Positions 1-9,962 are shown, counted from the first letter of the stretch. The stretch is 64,000 nt of DNA from Prochlorococcus marinus str. MIT 9201 (GCF_000759955.1 NZ_JNAL01000017.1:1-64000), one strand, 5' to 3'. Notes: generated by a model from the sequence alone, not told the origin. A program made the numbers and translations.

Positions 1-137
1 TGTTTTTGCTCTTCTTGCTTCTCTAATTCCTGTTTTTGCTCTTCTTGCTTCTCTAATTCCTGTTTTTGCTCTTCTTGCTTCTCTAATTCCTGTTTTTGCT
101 CTTCTTGCTTCTCTAATTCCTGTTTTTGCTCTTCTTG
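1..137. repeat. Exact 30-bp tandem repeat inside ftsY
   Basis: Four perfect head-to-tail copies of a 30-bp unit occupy 1-30, 31-60, 61-90 and 91-120, and 17 bases of a fifth copy follow at 121-137. The array continues off the left edge, so the total copy number is unknown. On the minus strand each unit encodes ten residues rich in Glu, Gln and Lys. The unit is a multiple of three, so gain or loss of copies keeps the ftsY frame. Confidence 0.97.
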
Positions 138-206
138 TCGTTTTTTTAAAAGTGCATAAGCCTGTGCAGCCCACTCTCTAGAATTATCAGAATCAGCATT
201 TGTCAT
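1..206 (-). CDS. ftsY: Signal recognition particle receptor FtsY, N-terminal part (runs off left edge)
   Basis: Only the first 68 codons are in the window. ATG is at 206-204 and the protein begins MTNADSDNSREWAAQAYALL, followed by a highly charged Glu/Gln/Lys region built from a repeated ten-residue unit (QELEKQEEQK). FtsY is the membrane-associated GTPase that docks ribosome-SRP complexes for co-translational insertion of membrane proteins. Its N-terminal A domain is acidic and variable, and its GTPase core would lie to the left of this window, so the assignment rests on the start sequence and on the position downstream of nusB, as I remember it from Prochlorococcus chromosomes. The repeat is identical at DNA level and probably forms a charged helix. 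Confidence is limited because no GTPase motif can be seen. Confidence 0.7.
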   Translation of the reverse strand, partial: MTNADSDNSREWAAQAYALLKKRQEEQKQELEKQEEQKQELEKQEEQKQELEKQEEQKQELEKQEEQK

Positions 207-263
207 TGATAGTTATGATTCCTATTTAGAAAAATTTTAATACTATCTATTTATATCAAATAA

Positions 264-893
264 TCATTGCAATTTTACTGTTTGTAATCTCCGTAAGACT
301 CCATTAATAAATTTTCTTCCTTGGATATCACTATATTTATTAGCTAAATTTACTGCCTCATCACAAGCAACAGCCATCGGTGTACTAAGAAAATTAATAT
401 CAACATAAGCTAAACGCAAAATATCTCGATCAATTCTTGGTAATCTTTTTAATCTCCAACCATCCATTACTTGATCAATATCAGAGTCAACAATTGCAAG
501 GTTATTAACTACATGACTAATCCTCTGATTAACATCCTCTCTTATATCAAATTGACCACTAGAAACTATTAATTTTGGAAAATCTAAACTTACTGAGAGA
601 GTATTCATTACGGTTTCTATTTTGTTTAAAGATTTTTTTAACTGTTCTCTAACATCTGCAAGAGAAGAATCAACCCCATCTTGCAATTCACTATCTAATA
701 TTTTTTGTGATGCATTTTCTAAATCTGACTCGCAAATATCTAATTCATCTCTGCAATGATTTATTAAAGAATCCAAAGCAGATTCAACAACCTCTTCTAT
801 CTGAAATTTATTATATTTAAATTCACCCTTATCTTTTATCAAGCCTAAAGAAATTAAAGATAATTCTCTAGAAAGAGATCTATTATATTTCAT
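264..893 (-). CDS. nusB: Transcription antitermination factor NusB
   Basis: NusB pairs with NusE (S10) on boxA RNA and promotes antitermination of rRNA operons. The N-terminus (NRSLSRELSLISLGL) has the family's helix-1 pattern. The C-terminal half carries the most conserved stretch, RDILRLAYVDINFL followed by NLANKYSDIQGRKFINGVL. At 209 residues it is longer than the roughly 140 of E. coli NusB; a long charged insertion near residues 50-100 is normal for cyanobacterial members. The upstream DUF502 stop (899-897) is followed by TTG (896-894) and then ATG (893-891). I chose the ATG, but TTG would add only one residue. The abutment suggests translation coupled to the DUF502 gene. Confidence 0.93.
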   Translation of the reverse strand: MKYNRSLSRELSLISLGLIKDKGEFKYNKFQIEEVVESALDSLINHCRDELDICESDLENASQKILDSELQDGVDSSLADVREQLKKSLNKIETVMNTLSVSLDFPKLIVSSGQFDIREDVNQRISHVVNNLAIVDSDIDQVMDGWRLKRLPRIDRDILRLAYVDINFLSTPMAVACDEAVNLANKYSDIQGRKFINGVLRRLQTVKLQ

Positions 894-896
894 CAA

Positions 897-1631
897 TTAA
901 GAAGATGTATTAGTGGAAGCACGTAGTTGAGAGAATAATTTTGAAAATGTTGGATTAGAAGTATTATTTTTCTCATCAGGATTCACTATCCCAGCTGAAA
1001 TAATAGTTCTGAAAGCATCTTCAACAGAAATATCTAAATCCTTAACAGAGGACTCAGGAACCAAGGTATACCAACCAGTAGTTGGATTTGGCGCTGTAGG
1101 AATAAAAACACTTAACAACTTTTCCTGCAATTCTGGCTGAAGAGAAGGGCCTACATCACCAGTAACGAAACCCACGCTATATAGTCCTTCTCGTGGATAT
1201 TCAACCAAAACAACTCTTCTAAATCTATTAGATTTGTTACTTAAAAAAGTTTCAAGTAATTGTTTAAGAGTTTTATAAACTGCTCCGGCTACAGGAATTT
1301 TTGAAAGAGTTCCTTCCCCAAATTCTAATAACCATCTACCTACGAAATTTCTCGCCATTAAGCCTATGAGCAAAATAGCTAACAAAGGAACTGTTAAACC
1401 CAAAGTAAGATTGATTAAATCTTGCAATAGAGGATTTAAAGTAATAAAAGGATTTAATTGCTTAGGAACAGAAGTAACTAATGTTAAAACAAATTTACTT
1501 ACTAATGATGACAACCAGATAGTAGTTGCTAGGGGGATTACTACCAACAATCCAGCTATAAGATCATTTTTTAGATCTTGCTGTAGTCTCGATCCTAAAC
1601 TAGAATCTTGATTTTGATTAGATTCAACCAA
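897..1631 (-). CDS. DUF502 family membrane protein
   Basis: This 244-residue protein belongs to the DUF502 family, which is widespread in cyanobacteria and proteobacteria and has no settled function. Two strong hydrophobic segments at about residues 25-55 and 72-98 should span the membrane. A soluble domain follows with the family-typical stretches GRWLLEFGEGTLSKIPVAGAVYKTLKQLLET and TAPNPTTGWYTLVPES split over residues 100-200. The only reasonable start is TTG at 1631-1629, because the next ATG lies after both membrane segments. It sits directly upstream of nusB and in line with ftsY, probably as one transcript. Confidence 0.9.
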   Translation of the reverse strand: MVESNQNQDSSLGSRLQQDLKNDLIAGLLVVIPLATTIWLSSLVSKFVLTLVTSVPKQLNPFITLNPLLQDLINLTLGLTVPLLAILLIGLMARNFVGRWLLEFGEGTLSKIPVAGAVYKTLKQLLETFLSNKSNRFRRVVLVEYPREGLYSVGFVTGDVGPSLQPELQEKLLSVFIPTAPNPTTGWYTLVPESSVKDLDISVEDAFRTIISAGIVNPDEKNNTSNPTFSKLFSQLRASTNTSS

Positions 1632-1777
1632 AATAACGTTCTATACTAAATTTACTCTACTAATAATTTAACTACTTTTACTTCTTTAGGATATATATTT
1701 TTTTAATAAATTTAAATTATTTATTAGTTTCTACCCTAAATTTTACTTTTTAAGGAAATGCTATTCATAATAAAGAA

Positions 1778-2737
1778 ATGATTAATACCCATCAAGAAAA
1801 AAAAGAAATAAGTAAAAAATTAAAAGAAAAAGCAATTAGTGAAGGGTTTACAATATCTGGAATTGCTTCTATACCAGGAAGTTCACGGCTAAAGTTAAGA
1901 ACAAATGCACTCGACAGATGGTTATCAAATAAACACCATGCTGAAATGAAATGGATGGAAGCAGAAAGAAGAAAAAGCATAAGCACACTTCTTGAAGGAG
2001 CAAAAAGTGTTCTTAGCGTTGGATTTGCTTACATTAATTCACAAAACAACAATAATAAGAACAACACAGACAAAAACTTGAAGATAGGGAAATTTTGCCA
2101 GGGAGAAGATTATCATAAGGTTATTTACAAAAAATTAAAGAAAATTGGCAAGTGGATTAACCTTGAAATCCCTGATTGCAAATGGAAAATATGTGTTGAT
2201 ACCTCTCCACTTCTTGAAAAGGCATGGGCTGAAGAAGCAGGTCTTGGCTGGATAGGTAAAAATAGTAATTTAATAAGTAAAAAAAATGGCTCTTGGTTTA
2301 CTTTAGGTTTTATGATCCTCACAAAAGATCTAATGCCAGATAAACCTCATCAATCACTTTGTGGGAAATGTGAAAAATGTATTGAACACTGCCCCACTAA
2401 AGCAATAGTTGAACCCTTTGTAATTCAGTCAGATTTATGTATTGCTTATCACACAATAGAAAATAGAGAAACAACTATTCCCAAAAAAATTGAAAAAAAT
2501 TTAAATGGTTGGGTTGCAGGATGTGATATTTGTCAAGATGTATGCCCTTGGAATAAATCGGTCCCATACAACAATACTTTTGAAAACAAACCAAAAGAAT
2601 GGATTAAAAATCTTAATATTGAGGCATTAAGTTGGGATGATAAAACTTGGGAAGAAAATCTTAAAGGGACCACATTAAAAAGAATAAAGCCATGGATGTG
2701 GAGAAGAAATATAAAAGCAAATCTAATGAATAATTAA
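1778..2737 (+). CDS. queG: Epoxyqueuosine reductase QueG
   Basis: QueG performs the last step of queuosine synthesis, reducing epoxyqueuosine to queuosine in the wobble position of GUN tRNAs; it uses cobalamin and two [4Fe-4S] clusters. The 319-residue protein has the catalytic-region signature VDTSPLLEKAWAEEAGLGWIGKNS around residues 140-163, with Asp141 as the likely acid. Two ferredoxin-like cluster motifs follow: Cys195, 198, 201, 205 and Cys221, 249, 252, 256 (CDICQDVCPWN). The start is ATG at 1778. The gene diverges from DUF502. The queC and queE genes of the same pathway lie about 43 kb to the right. Confidence 0.95.
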   Translation: MINTHQEKKEISKKLKEKAISEGFTISGIASIPGSSRLKLRTNALDRWLSNKHHAEMKWMEAERRKSISTLLEGAKSVLSVGFAYINSQNNNNKNNTDKNLKIGKFCQGEDYHKVIYKKLKKIGKWINLEIPDCKWKICVDTSPLLEKAWAEEAGLGWIGKNSNLISKKNGSWFTLGFMILTKDLMPDKPHQSLCGKCEKCIEHCPTKAIVEPFVIQSDLCIAYHTIENRETTIPKKIEKNLNGWVAGCDICQDVCPWNKSVPYNNTFENKPKEWIKNLNIEALSWDDKTWEENLKGTTLKRIKPWMWRRNIKANLMNN

Positions 2738-2740
2738 TAA

Positions 2741-3604
2741 ATGAAAAAATTTTTTAAAAAAGTAATATTTATCTCTCTGATAGGTTTTTATTTTTTACAA
2801 ATAAAACAGGTTCAATCTTTAATTCCCTATTATTATTTTCCAGGAGATGAAAATTTAAAAAAAGAGAGTTTTTCTATTGGAAAAAGTGCATATCAATTAT
2901 TATATCTAGGTCAATATGAACAAAGTCTTAATTTAGCAAAATTAGCCGTAAAGATAGATAAGACAAATGAAAAGCTATGGTTAATTTTAGCTGAAACGCA
3001 GCTAGCTAACGAATTACACGAACAAGCATTAAGGTCCCTAAATAAAGCACAAAAAATTAATTCGAATATTAGCGAAATATACTTTGCTAAAGGTAATGTT
3101 TATTTTAAAATTTCACAACTTAAAAATGCAAAGACTGCTTTAGAAAAAGGATTGAAAATTGAGCCAAAAAACCATAAAGCTATTTTTCAATTGGGAAATA
3201 TTTTACTAATAGAAAAAAATTACTCTGAGGCCATCAATTTATTTGATAAGGCTGTAAATATAAAACCAGATTTCTGGCAAGCGATAAATAATATAGGTTT
3301 GGCTTATTACGAAAAAAACAACATACATAGATCTATGAAATTTTTTGAAAAAGCAATCTCAATAGAGGATAATGCTGAGCCATTACTAGGACTTGCTTCT
3401 TGTTTAAGAACAGAAGATATTAAATTAGCTCTAGAGCTTGCAAAAAAAGCTTTAACTAAAGACCCTAACTATGTTGACTATGATTTTAGAAAAGAACAGT
3501 TGTGGGGCGAAAAATTGCAAAACTCAACAGAAATACTTCTACAAAATGATCAGATTCAAACAGATGTAGCATTGGCAAAATCGAAAATAAATGCATCTTC
3601 TTAA
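2741..3604 (+). CDS. Secreted or membrane-anchored TPR-repeat protein
   Basis: This 287-residue protein starts three bases after queG ends. The first 27 residues (KKFFKKVIFISLIGFYFLQI) look like a signal peptide or membrane anchor. From about residue 45 to 240 it is made of tetratricopeptide repeats, seen in recurring patterns such as SEIYFAKGNVYFKISQLKNA and HKAIFQLGNILLIEKNYSEA, with Ala/Gly/Tyr at the usual positions of each 34-residue unit. TPR arrays mediate protein contacts, so it is probably a thylakoid-, envelope- or periplasm-facing scaffold. No specific partner can be named. Confidence 0.85.
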   Translation: MKKFFKKVIFISLIGFYFLQIKQVQSLIPYYYFPGDENLKKESFSIGKSAYQLLYLGQYEQSLNLAKLAVKIDKTNEKLWLILAETQLANELHEQALRSLNKAQKINSNISEIYFAKGNVYFKISQLKNAKTALEKGLKIEPKNHKAIFQLGNILLIEKNYSEAINLFDKAVNIKPDFWQAINNIGLAYYEKNNIHRSMKFFEKAISIEDNAEPLLGLASCLRTEDIKLALELAKKALTKDPNYVDYDFRKEQLWGEKLQNSTEILLQNDQIQTDVALAKSKINASS

Positions 3605-3615
3605 TTTTCAATACT

Positions 3616-3633
3616 GGTAAATATTTGTTTACC
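3616..3633 (+). terminator. Weak hairpin between the TPR gene and the topoisomerase gene
   Basis: GGTAAA (3616-3621) and TTTACC (3628-3633) form a six-base-pair stem with a six-base loop, 11 bases after the TPR stop. No long T-run follows, so it could be an inefficient terminator or a pause site. Confidence 0.3.
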
Positions 3634-3682
3634 TATTAGTCTTAATTTAGTTAATTAATACATATTTAAATTTTGCGCTCTG

Positions 3683-6124
3683 ATGAATAAGAAAAATTTC
3701 ACTTCTATCTCACTTCAAGAGGAAATGCAACGTTCTTATTTGGAATATGCAATGAGTGTAATAGTTGGACGTGCTCTACCAGATGCAAGAGATGGGCTTA
3801 AGCCTGTGCAAAGAAGAATACTTTTTGCAATGTATGAATTAGGTTTAACACCAGAAAGACCATTTAGAAAATGTGCAAGAGTTGTTGGAGATGTACTTGG
3901 AAAGTACCATCCTCATGGAGATCAAGCGGTATATGATGCATTAGTAAGATTAGTACAAAATTTTTCAACTAAGTATCCTACCCTAGACGGCCATGGAAAT
4001 TTTGGTTCAGTAGATAATGATCCACCAGCGGCAATGAGATACACTGAAACAAGATTAGCTCCGATAGCTTATAAAGGATTTCTTGAAGAAATTGGGTCAG
4101 AAACAGTAACTTTCTCAAATAATTTTGACGGCTCACAAAAAGAACCAGATGTTCTTCCAGCCCAACTTCCATTTTTATTGTTAAACGGGTCATCAGGTAT
4201 TGCAGTTGGGATGGCAACAAACATTCCCCCTCATAATCTAGGCGAAATAGTAGATGGCTTAATTGCTTTAGTAAAAAATAAAGATATAAGTAATAAAAGA
4301 CTTTCAAACATTATTAAAGGGCCTGATTTTCCTACAGGTGGAGAATTAATTCAAAGCGAAACAATAGAAGAACTTTATGCAAAGGGCAAAGGATCAATAA
4401 CAATTAGAGGGGTCATAAATACAGAAGAAATAATTTTGGGCAAAGGTAAGCATAAAAAAAATGCATTGATTATTACTGAACTTCCTTATCAAATCAGTAA
4501 AGCTGGTTGGATTGAAAAATTAGCAGAACTTGTTAATACAGGCAAAATTAATGGAATTTCTGATATTAGGGATGAAAGCGATAGAGATGGTATGAGAATT
4601 GTAATAGAGCTAAAAAAAGACTCCAATGCTGAACTTATAATTTCTAATTTATATAAAAAAACAACTCTACAAACTAACTTTGGTGCAATATTTTTAGCCT
4701 TAATTAAAGGTAAGCCTATACAGTTAAACTTAAAAGAATATCTCAACTTTTTTCTTGAGTTTCGAGAAGAAACAATTAGAAAAAGAACTAATTATTTTCT
4801 AAAAAACACTCTGGAAAAGCTTGAAATATTAGAAGGTTTATCTAAGGCAACAAAAGATATAAAAAGAGTTATCGAGATTATTGAAAACTCTGAAAATTCT
4901 GGAGAGGCCAAATCAAAATTAATTATTAAATTTTTCTTAAGTGAAAAGCAAGCAAATTCAGTTTTAGATATGCCTCTAAAAAAACTAACAAATCTTGAAA
5001 GAAATCAAATAAATGACGATATAAAAGATTTACAAGAAAAAAAGAATTATCTTCAAAAATTATTAAACGAAAGAAAATTATTACTTGAGTTGCTAATAGA
5101 TGAATTCTTATTATTAAAGAAGAAATATAATGTCAAAAGAAAAACAAGAATTCTAAAAAACATAGATCAAAATGAAGAGTTAGAAACAATTAATAATCAA
5201 ATATTAGAAGAATTCATCAATAAAAAAACTAAATTACACATAGACAATAGACTATATTTAAGGAGAATGATTTTGAATAGTTATAAGAAATCTTTTGAGA
5301 ATTCAAATAAAATAATAGATAATAAAAATATTCAAAAATTTATATGTAATATTGATAAAAATTTAAAATTAATTGGAATCACTCATACGGGTAAAGTTTT
5401 TCATATAGATTGGGAGTCAAATATTAATAATGACTATAAATTAGATAATAAAAGTCTTGGAAATATTGAACCAAATGAGATAATAAATTTCCATTCAATT
5501 AAAAAAGGGGTTAATAACTATTTATGTATCTTAAATTCAGATGGAAGATTTAAAAAAGTTTTATTTGATAAGGATATGATCAAAAGTAATAGATCTTTTG
5601 CAATAACAAAATTAAAAAAAAATATAAAAACAATTGATTCATTTATTTCTAATGAAGAAGAAAATTTAATAATATTAACCTCAATTGGAAGAATTTTTAA
5701 ATACAATTTATCAGATAAATTTTTAACTCCAACAACAAAACAATCTCAGGGTTTAATGCTTGTAAAGCTTTTACCAACTGAAAAGATTGTTTCTTGTTGT
5801 CCGCATCGAAATGAAGAAAATATTTATTTAATTTCTAAAAATGGGAAAATCTTTTGTATAAATACTAATGAAATTTATTACGCTAATGAATATAGCTTAG
5901 GTTACTTAAATGAAAAAACTCAGCTTAAAAACGATTGTTTCTTAAAAGTCCTTCCAAGCAACCATTACCTCGATATTGAAACTAATAAAAATAAATCTGC
6001 TAGATTAAACTTTAACAAATTAAATTTCAAATCTAATAAAACAAATTCACTAATTGACTTTTTAAAATTAGAAACAGGCGAACATCTTGAAAATTGTTTT
6101 CTACTAAAAAACCTTCTCGACTAA
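3683..6124 (+). CDS. DNA gyrase/topoisomerase IV subunit A-like protein
   Basis: This 813-residue type IIA topoisomerase A-subunit paralog has a well-conserved breakage-reunion domain. It shows [21 protein letters not shown] early, [18 protein letters not shown] around residues 73-90, the catalytic Tyr120 in AAMRYTE, and [20 protein letters not shown] near 175. From about residue 480 the protein is strongly AT-biased and divergent. The beta-pinwheel domain is recognisable only from weak repeated units ([30 protein letters not shown]), and no canonical GyrA box (QRRGGKG-like) is visible. Cyanobacteria commonly carry two A-subunit genes; this could act as the ParC-type one. Its stop overlaps the purF stop on the other strand by four bases. 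Confidence 0.85.
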   Translation: MNKKNFTSISLQEEMQRSYLEYAMSVIVGRALPDARDGLKPVQRRILFAMYELGLTPERPFRKCARVVGDVLGKYHPHGDQAVYDALVRLVQNFSTKYPTLDGHGNFGSVDNDPPAAMRYTETRLAPIAYKGFLEEIGSETVTFSNNFDGSQKEPDVLPAQLPFLLLNGSSGIAVGMATNIPPHNLGEIVDGLIALVKNKDISNKRLSNIIKGPDFPTGGELIQSETIEELYAKGKGSITIRGVINTEEIILGKGKHKKNALIITELPYQISKAGWIEKLAELVNTGKINGISDIRDESDRDGMRIVIELKKDSNAELIISNLYKKTTLQTNFGAIFLALIKGKPIQLNLKEYLNFFLEFREETIRKRTNYFLKNTLEKLEILEGLSKATKDIKRVIEIIENSENSGEAKSKLIIKFFLSEKQANSVLDMPLKKLTNLERNQINDDIKDLQEKKNYLQKLLNERKLLLELLIDEFLLLKKKYNVKRKTRILKNIDQNEELETINNQILEEFINKKTKLHIDNRLYLRRMILNSYKKSFENSNKIIDNKNIQKFICNIDKNLKLIGITHTGKVFHIDWESNINNDYKLDNKSLGNIEPNEIINFHSIKKGVNNYLCILNSDGRFKKVLFDKDMIKSNRSFAITKLKKNIKTIDSFISNEEENLIILTSIGRIFKYNLSDKFLTPTTKQSQGLMLVKLLPTEKIVSCCPHRNEENIYLISKNGKIFCINTNEIYYANEYSLGYLNEKTQLKNDCFLKVLPSNHYLDIETNKNKSARLNFNKLNFKSNKTNSLIDFLKLETGEHLENCFLLKNLLD

Positions 6125-7581
6125 GATTTATATTCGTTTTCAACCCAATTTAAATATTCTTTATTTACTGTTCCTGTTACATAAAAGCCAGTAAAACAAC
6201 TCATCTCCAAATCCTTAATTAAAGTATCATTTATTATGGATTTACGTAGATTTTCAACACTTTGATAAACAAGATTATCGATTCTAAGTTGATGAGCAAT
6301 TTCGCTAATTGTTCTATCGTGAGCTATCAATTCATCTTTATTAGGCATATTAATTCCATAGACATGAGGAAAACGTACAGGAGGTGCTGCTGATGTAAAA
6401 AAAACTTTATTTGCTCCTGCATCTTTAGCCATCTGAACGATTTCTTTTGAAGTAGTACCTCTTACTATTGAATCATCAACAATTAATACATTTTTATTTT
6501 TAAATTCTGCACTCATAGCATTTAATTTTTGTCTTACAGACTTCTTACGTTTCTGCTGACCAGGCATTATAAATGTTCTACCAACATATCTATTTTTAAA
6601 AAAACCTTCTCTATACTCTATTCCTAACTGTCTGGCAACTTGCATAGCGGCAGGTCGAGAAGAATCAGGAATTGGCATTACAACATCAACATCTCCTGAA
6701 TTAATTGTCTCTTTTATTGTTTCAGACAAATAATCACCCATTTTTAAACGAGCTTTATAAACTGAAATTCCATTCATGATTGAATCTGGCCTAGCTAAAT
6801 AAACATATTCAAAGGCACAGGGACATAAAAACGGATTTTCGGAACATTGCTTAGAAAAAAACTCGCCATTTTGATTTATAAAAATTGCTTCTCCAGGATC
6901 TACATCTCTAACAACTTGATAATCATTATTCTCGAGCACTAAAGATTCACTAGCAACCATCCACTCTTCCTTGTTTGTTTTTAATGAAAGTCTTTTTCCA
7001 ATTACTAAAGGTCTAATTCCAAAAGGATCTCTGAATGCTAATAAACCATGTCCTGAAATTAATGCAATTGAAGCATATGATCCCTGAATTCTTTTATGCA
7101 AAGATTTAACAGCATCAAAAATAATATCAGGTTGTAATTCTTGATTATGAATCTGTTCTTGCAATTCTGTAGCAAATACATTTAATAGCATTTCAGTATC
7201 ACTTGAAGAATTTGTATGACGCTTATCAACATTAAATAATTGTTTTTCTAAATCTCTCGTGTTCGTTAAATTACCATTGTGTATCAAAACAATTCCATAG
7301 GGTGCATTAACATAAAAAGGCTGAGCTTCCTCTACACTTTCTGCTGATCCCTTTGTTGCATACCTAACATGACCCAATCCAGTTTTACCGATTAAATTCC
7401 TCATGTCTCTCGTTCTATAAGCAGTATTAACATGACCTTTAGACTTATGTATATGAAAAACGGTATTTTCCATTGTGGCTATACCTGTTGAGTCTTGACC
7501 TCTATGTTGCAAAAGCAAAAGACTATCGTAAATTTGTTGATTTACATCATCTGAAGAAACGATTCCAACTATTCCGCACAT
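6121..7581 (-). CDS. purF: Amidophosphoribosyltransferase PurF
   Basis: PurF makes 5-phosphoribosylamine from PRPP and glutamine, the first committed step of purine synthesis. The protein begins [10 protein letters not shown], so Cys2 is the N-terminal nucleophile without a propeptide. Glutaminase signatures follow ([22 protein letters not shown]), and the PRPP loop [18 protein letters not shown] lies in the second half. Length is 486. The Cys ligands of the [4Fe-4S] cluster in Bacillus-type PurF are not all present: the position in [11 protein letters not shown] is His, and only one Cys remains in [12 protein letters not shown]. This suggests the clusterless E. coli-like type. It is last in the dnaN-PRC-purL-purF run. 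Confidence 0.97.
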   Translation of the reverse strand: MCGIVGIVSSDDVNQQIYDSLLLLQHRGQDSTGIATMENTVFHIHKSKGHVNTAYRTRDMRNLIGKTGLGHVRYATKGSAESVEEAQPFYVNAPYGIVLIHNGNLTNTRDLEKQLFNVDKRHTNSSSDTEMLLNVFATELQEQIHNQELQPDIIFDAVKSLHKRIQGSYASIALISGHGLLAFRDPFGIRPLVIGKRLSLKTNKEEWMVASESLVLENNDYQVVRDVDPGEAIFINQNGEFFSKQCSENPFLCPCAFEYVYLARPDSIMNGISVYKARLKMGDYLSETIKETINSGDVDVVMPIPDSSRPAAMQVARQLGIEYREGFFKNRYVGRTFIMPGQQKRKKSVRQKLNAMSAEFKNKNVLIVDDSIVRGTTSKEIVQMAKDAGANKVFFTSAAPPVRFPHVYGINMPNKDELIAHDRTISEIAHQLRIDNLVYQSVENLRKSIINDTLIKDLEMSCFTGFYVTGTVNKEYLNWVENEYKS

Positions 7582-7628
7582 AACTTAATATCTTAAAAAA
7601 AATAATAGTTGAGAAATATTTTTCATAT

Positions 7629-9959
7629 TTAAAAGTAACCTGAAATACTATTATTAAATTTTTCGGATAATTCCTCAACCCTAATATTGCAGATATCTTT
7701 ATCTTGAATTTTTATCTTAAGCGTTTCATTAGATACACGTCCTATTTTTTTTACAAAAACACTTGATGGAATTTTTATCTGATTTTCTTTTAAATAATTA
7801 AGCCATTCATTTTCGTTTATTTTACTAATTGAAAAAATAATTCTAGAACCGCCTTCTGCAAACAATAAATTATCATCTCTATTTAAATCTCTGGTTAATT
7901 CTATCGTTGCACCTTTTGATGACAAAATACAAGACTCTGCTAAAGCTATAGCTAAACCGCCATCGCTAATATCGTGAGAAGAAACTACAAGACTTTTTAA
8001 AATCGCATTTCTTAAAAAATTCTGACAAAATTTTTCATCCACTAAATCTATTTTTGGAGGACGGCCTGTGATTTCTCCATGAAAATATTCCAGATAAGAA
8101 CTAGCTGCAATTGTTGTATCTGATTTAGTAGAACCAATTAACCAGATTTCATCATCAATATTTTTCCATTCACTACTTATAGCTTTTTCGACATTATTAA
8201 TGCTTCCAACCATTCCAATGACTGGAGTAGGATTGATAGGAGTTATTACGTTATCTTTATTTTTAGATTCATTATACAAAGAAACATTACCTCCTGTAAC
8301 AGGAGTTTCTAAAGCTTCACAAGCTTGAGCAATTCCATTACATGAAGATGAGAGTTGCCAATATCCTATTTCATTCTCTGGAGAAGAAAAATTTAAATTA
8401 TTCGTAATTGCTACTGGCTCAGCACCAACACAACTAACGTTTCTAGCGGATTCTGCGACAGCAGCAATAGCTCCTCTAAAAGGATCAAGAGAAACCCATC
8501 TACTATTACAATCAACTGAAGCAGCGATACCAGAAAATACTTTATTTTTATTTTTATTATTTTGTTCTCTTAATCTTATTACAGCTGCATCTGATTTTCC
8601 AGGTTTAAAAACTGTATTTGACTGCACTTGAGAGTCATATTGTTTATAAATCCATCGTTTAGAAGCTATTGAGGGATTAGAGAGTAGTTTTAAAATAATT
8701 TCTGAATAAGAAAAATTCTTATTTTCCTTGAGTGAAAATATTTTTTGCTCATAAATTGCTGGCAAATCACTTTCTTTCCATTCCCATTTCTTTAAAAGAT
8801 AATCAGGTGGAGTATCAATCACATTATGAAAATTAACAGGGGTATCATCAGATAAAGCAGAAGTGGGTATTTTGGCAACAATTTGACCTTTATGAGAAAT
8901 AATTACCTCATTAGTGGCTATTACCTGACCAATTACATTCGCATATAATCCCCATTTATTAAACTTTTTTATAAGATCATTAATTTTATCCTCTTTAACG
9001 ACAAACAACATTCTCTCTTGCGATTCAGATAATAAATATTGATATGGAGACATTTCATCTTCTCTAGAAGGAACCAAATCTAAATCAATAGATATACCTA
9101 AATTTCCATTTGCAGCCATTTCTGCACTGCTGCATGTTAAACCTGCAGCACCCATATCTTGAGCTGCAATTACATCTCCTGTTTTGAAAGCCTCCAAACA
9201 AGCTTCAATAAGACTTTTCTCAATAAATGGATCTCCTACCTGAACTGCTGGTCTATCATCTAATGAGGTTGTAGTTAATTCTGAACTAGCAAAACTAGCA
9301 CCGCCAACTCCATCTCTTCCAGTTGTATTACCAACATATAATACTGGTGATCCAATATTTTTAGCTCCAGAACAAACAATTTCATTAGTCTCTAAAAGTC
9401 CTAAAGCCATAACATTCACTAAAGGATTTCCTGAATAACTATCATCGAAGTCAATTTCACCTCCAACAGTCGGCACGCCTACGCAATTCCCATAATGAGC
9501 AATGCCGGATACAACTCCTCGCAGTAAATCAACATTTGATGATTTATCAAGATTTCCGAATCTCAATGAATTCAAAACTGCGATTGGCCTTGCTCCCATT
9601 GTAAATATATCTCTTAAAATTCCCCCTACACCTGTTGCCGCACCTTGAAAGGGTTCAATAGCGGAAGGATGATTATGACTTTCTATTTTGAAGACAAGTT
9701 TTTGATTATTTCCAACATCAATAACACCAGCATTTTCTCCAGGTCCAACTAAAACATTTTTACCTTTAGTGGGAAACTTAGATAGTAAAGGTTTTGAATT
9801 TCTATAACAACAATGTTCAGACCACATAACACCAAACATGCCTAATTCAGTCCTATTAGGTTTTCTCTTTAATCTCTTGCAAATTTCTTCATAATCATTA
9901 ATTGTTAAATTTTCAACTTTCAGTGCCTCATTGAGATCATAATTTTCTTGATTTATCAT
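7629..9959 (-). CDS. purL: Phosphoribosylformylglycinamidine synthase subunit PurL
   Basis: PurL is the ATP-dependent large subunit that converts FGAR to FGAM with ammonia delivered by PurQ through PurS. The 776-residue length is that of the small, three-component type. Visible signatures include MWSEHCCYRNSKPLL near residue 45, LVGPGENAGVIDVG, KIESHNHPSAIEPFQGAATG around residue 90, and the repeated second half with GGNVSLYNES and SSHDISDGGLAIALAES. The gene lies between a PRC-barrel gene (3 bases away) and purF (47 bases), in one direction, so co-transcription is likely. PurS and PurQ are not in this window. Confidence 0.97.
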   Translation of the reverse strand: MINQENYDLNEALKVENLTINDYEEICKRLKRKPNRTELGMFGVMWSEHCCYRNSKPLLSKFPTKGKNVLVGPGENAGVIDVGNNQKLVFKIESHNHPSAIEPFQGAATGVGGILRDIFTMGARPIAVLNSLRFGNLDKSSNVDLLRGVVSGIAHYGNCVGVPTVGGEIDFDDSYSGNPLVNVMALGLLETNEIVCSGAKNIGSPVLYVGNTTGRDGVGGASFASSELTTTSLDDRPAVQVGDPFIEKSLIEACLEAFKTGDVIAAQDMGAAGLTCSSAEMAANGNLGISIDLDLVPSREDEMSPYQYLLSESQERMLFVVKEDKINDLIKKFNKWGLYANVIGQVIATNEVIISHKGQIVAKIPTSALSDDTPVNFHNVIDTPPDYLLKKWEWKESDLPAIYEQKIFSLKENKNFSYSEIILKLLSNPSIASKRWIYKQYDSQVQSNTVFKPGKSDAAVIRLREQNNKNKNKVFSGIAASVDCNSRWVSLDPFRGAIAAVAESARNVSCVGAEPVAITNNLNFSSPENEIGYWQLSSSCNGIAQACEALETPVTGGNVSLYNESKNKDNVITPINPTPVIGMVGSINNVEKAISSEWKNIDDEIWLIGSTKSDTTIAASSYLEYFHGEITGRPPKIDLVDEKFCQNFLRNAILKSLVVSSHDISDGGLAIALAESCILSSKGATIELTRDLNRDDNLLFAEGGSRIIFSISKINENEWLNYLKENQIKIPSSVFVKKIGRVSNETLKIKIQDKDICNIRVEELSEKFNNSISGYF

Positions 9960-9962
9960 TCT

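Noticed and set aside
1366-1611. Plus-strand 81-residue frame inside the DUF502 gene
   Set aside because: It is antisense to a well-supported family protein and has no recognisable composition or motif; shadow of AT-rich coding DNA.
3978-4307. Minus-strand 109-residue frame within the topoisomerase gene
   Set aside because: It lies opposite the conserved catalytic core, whose motifs account for the sequence fully.
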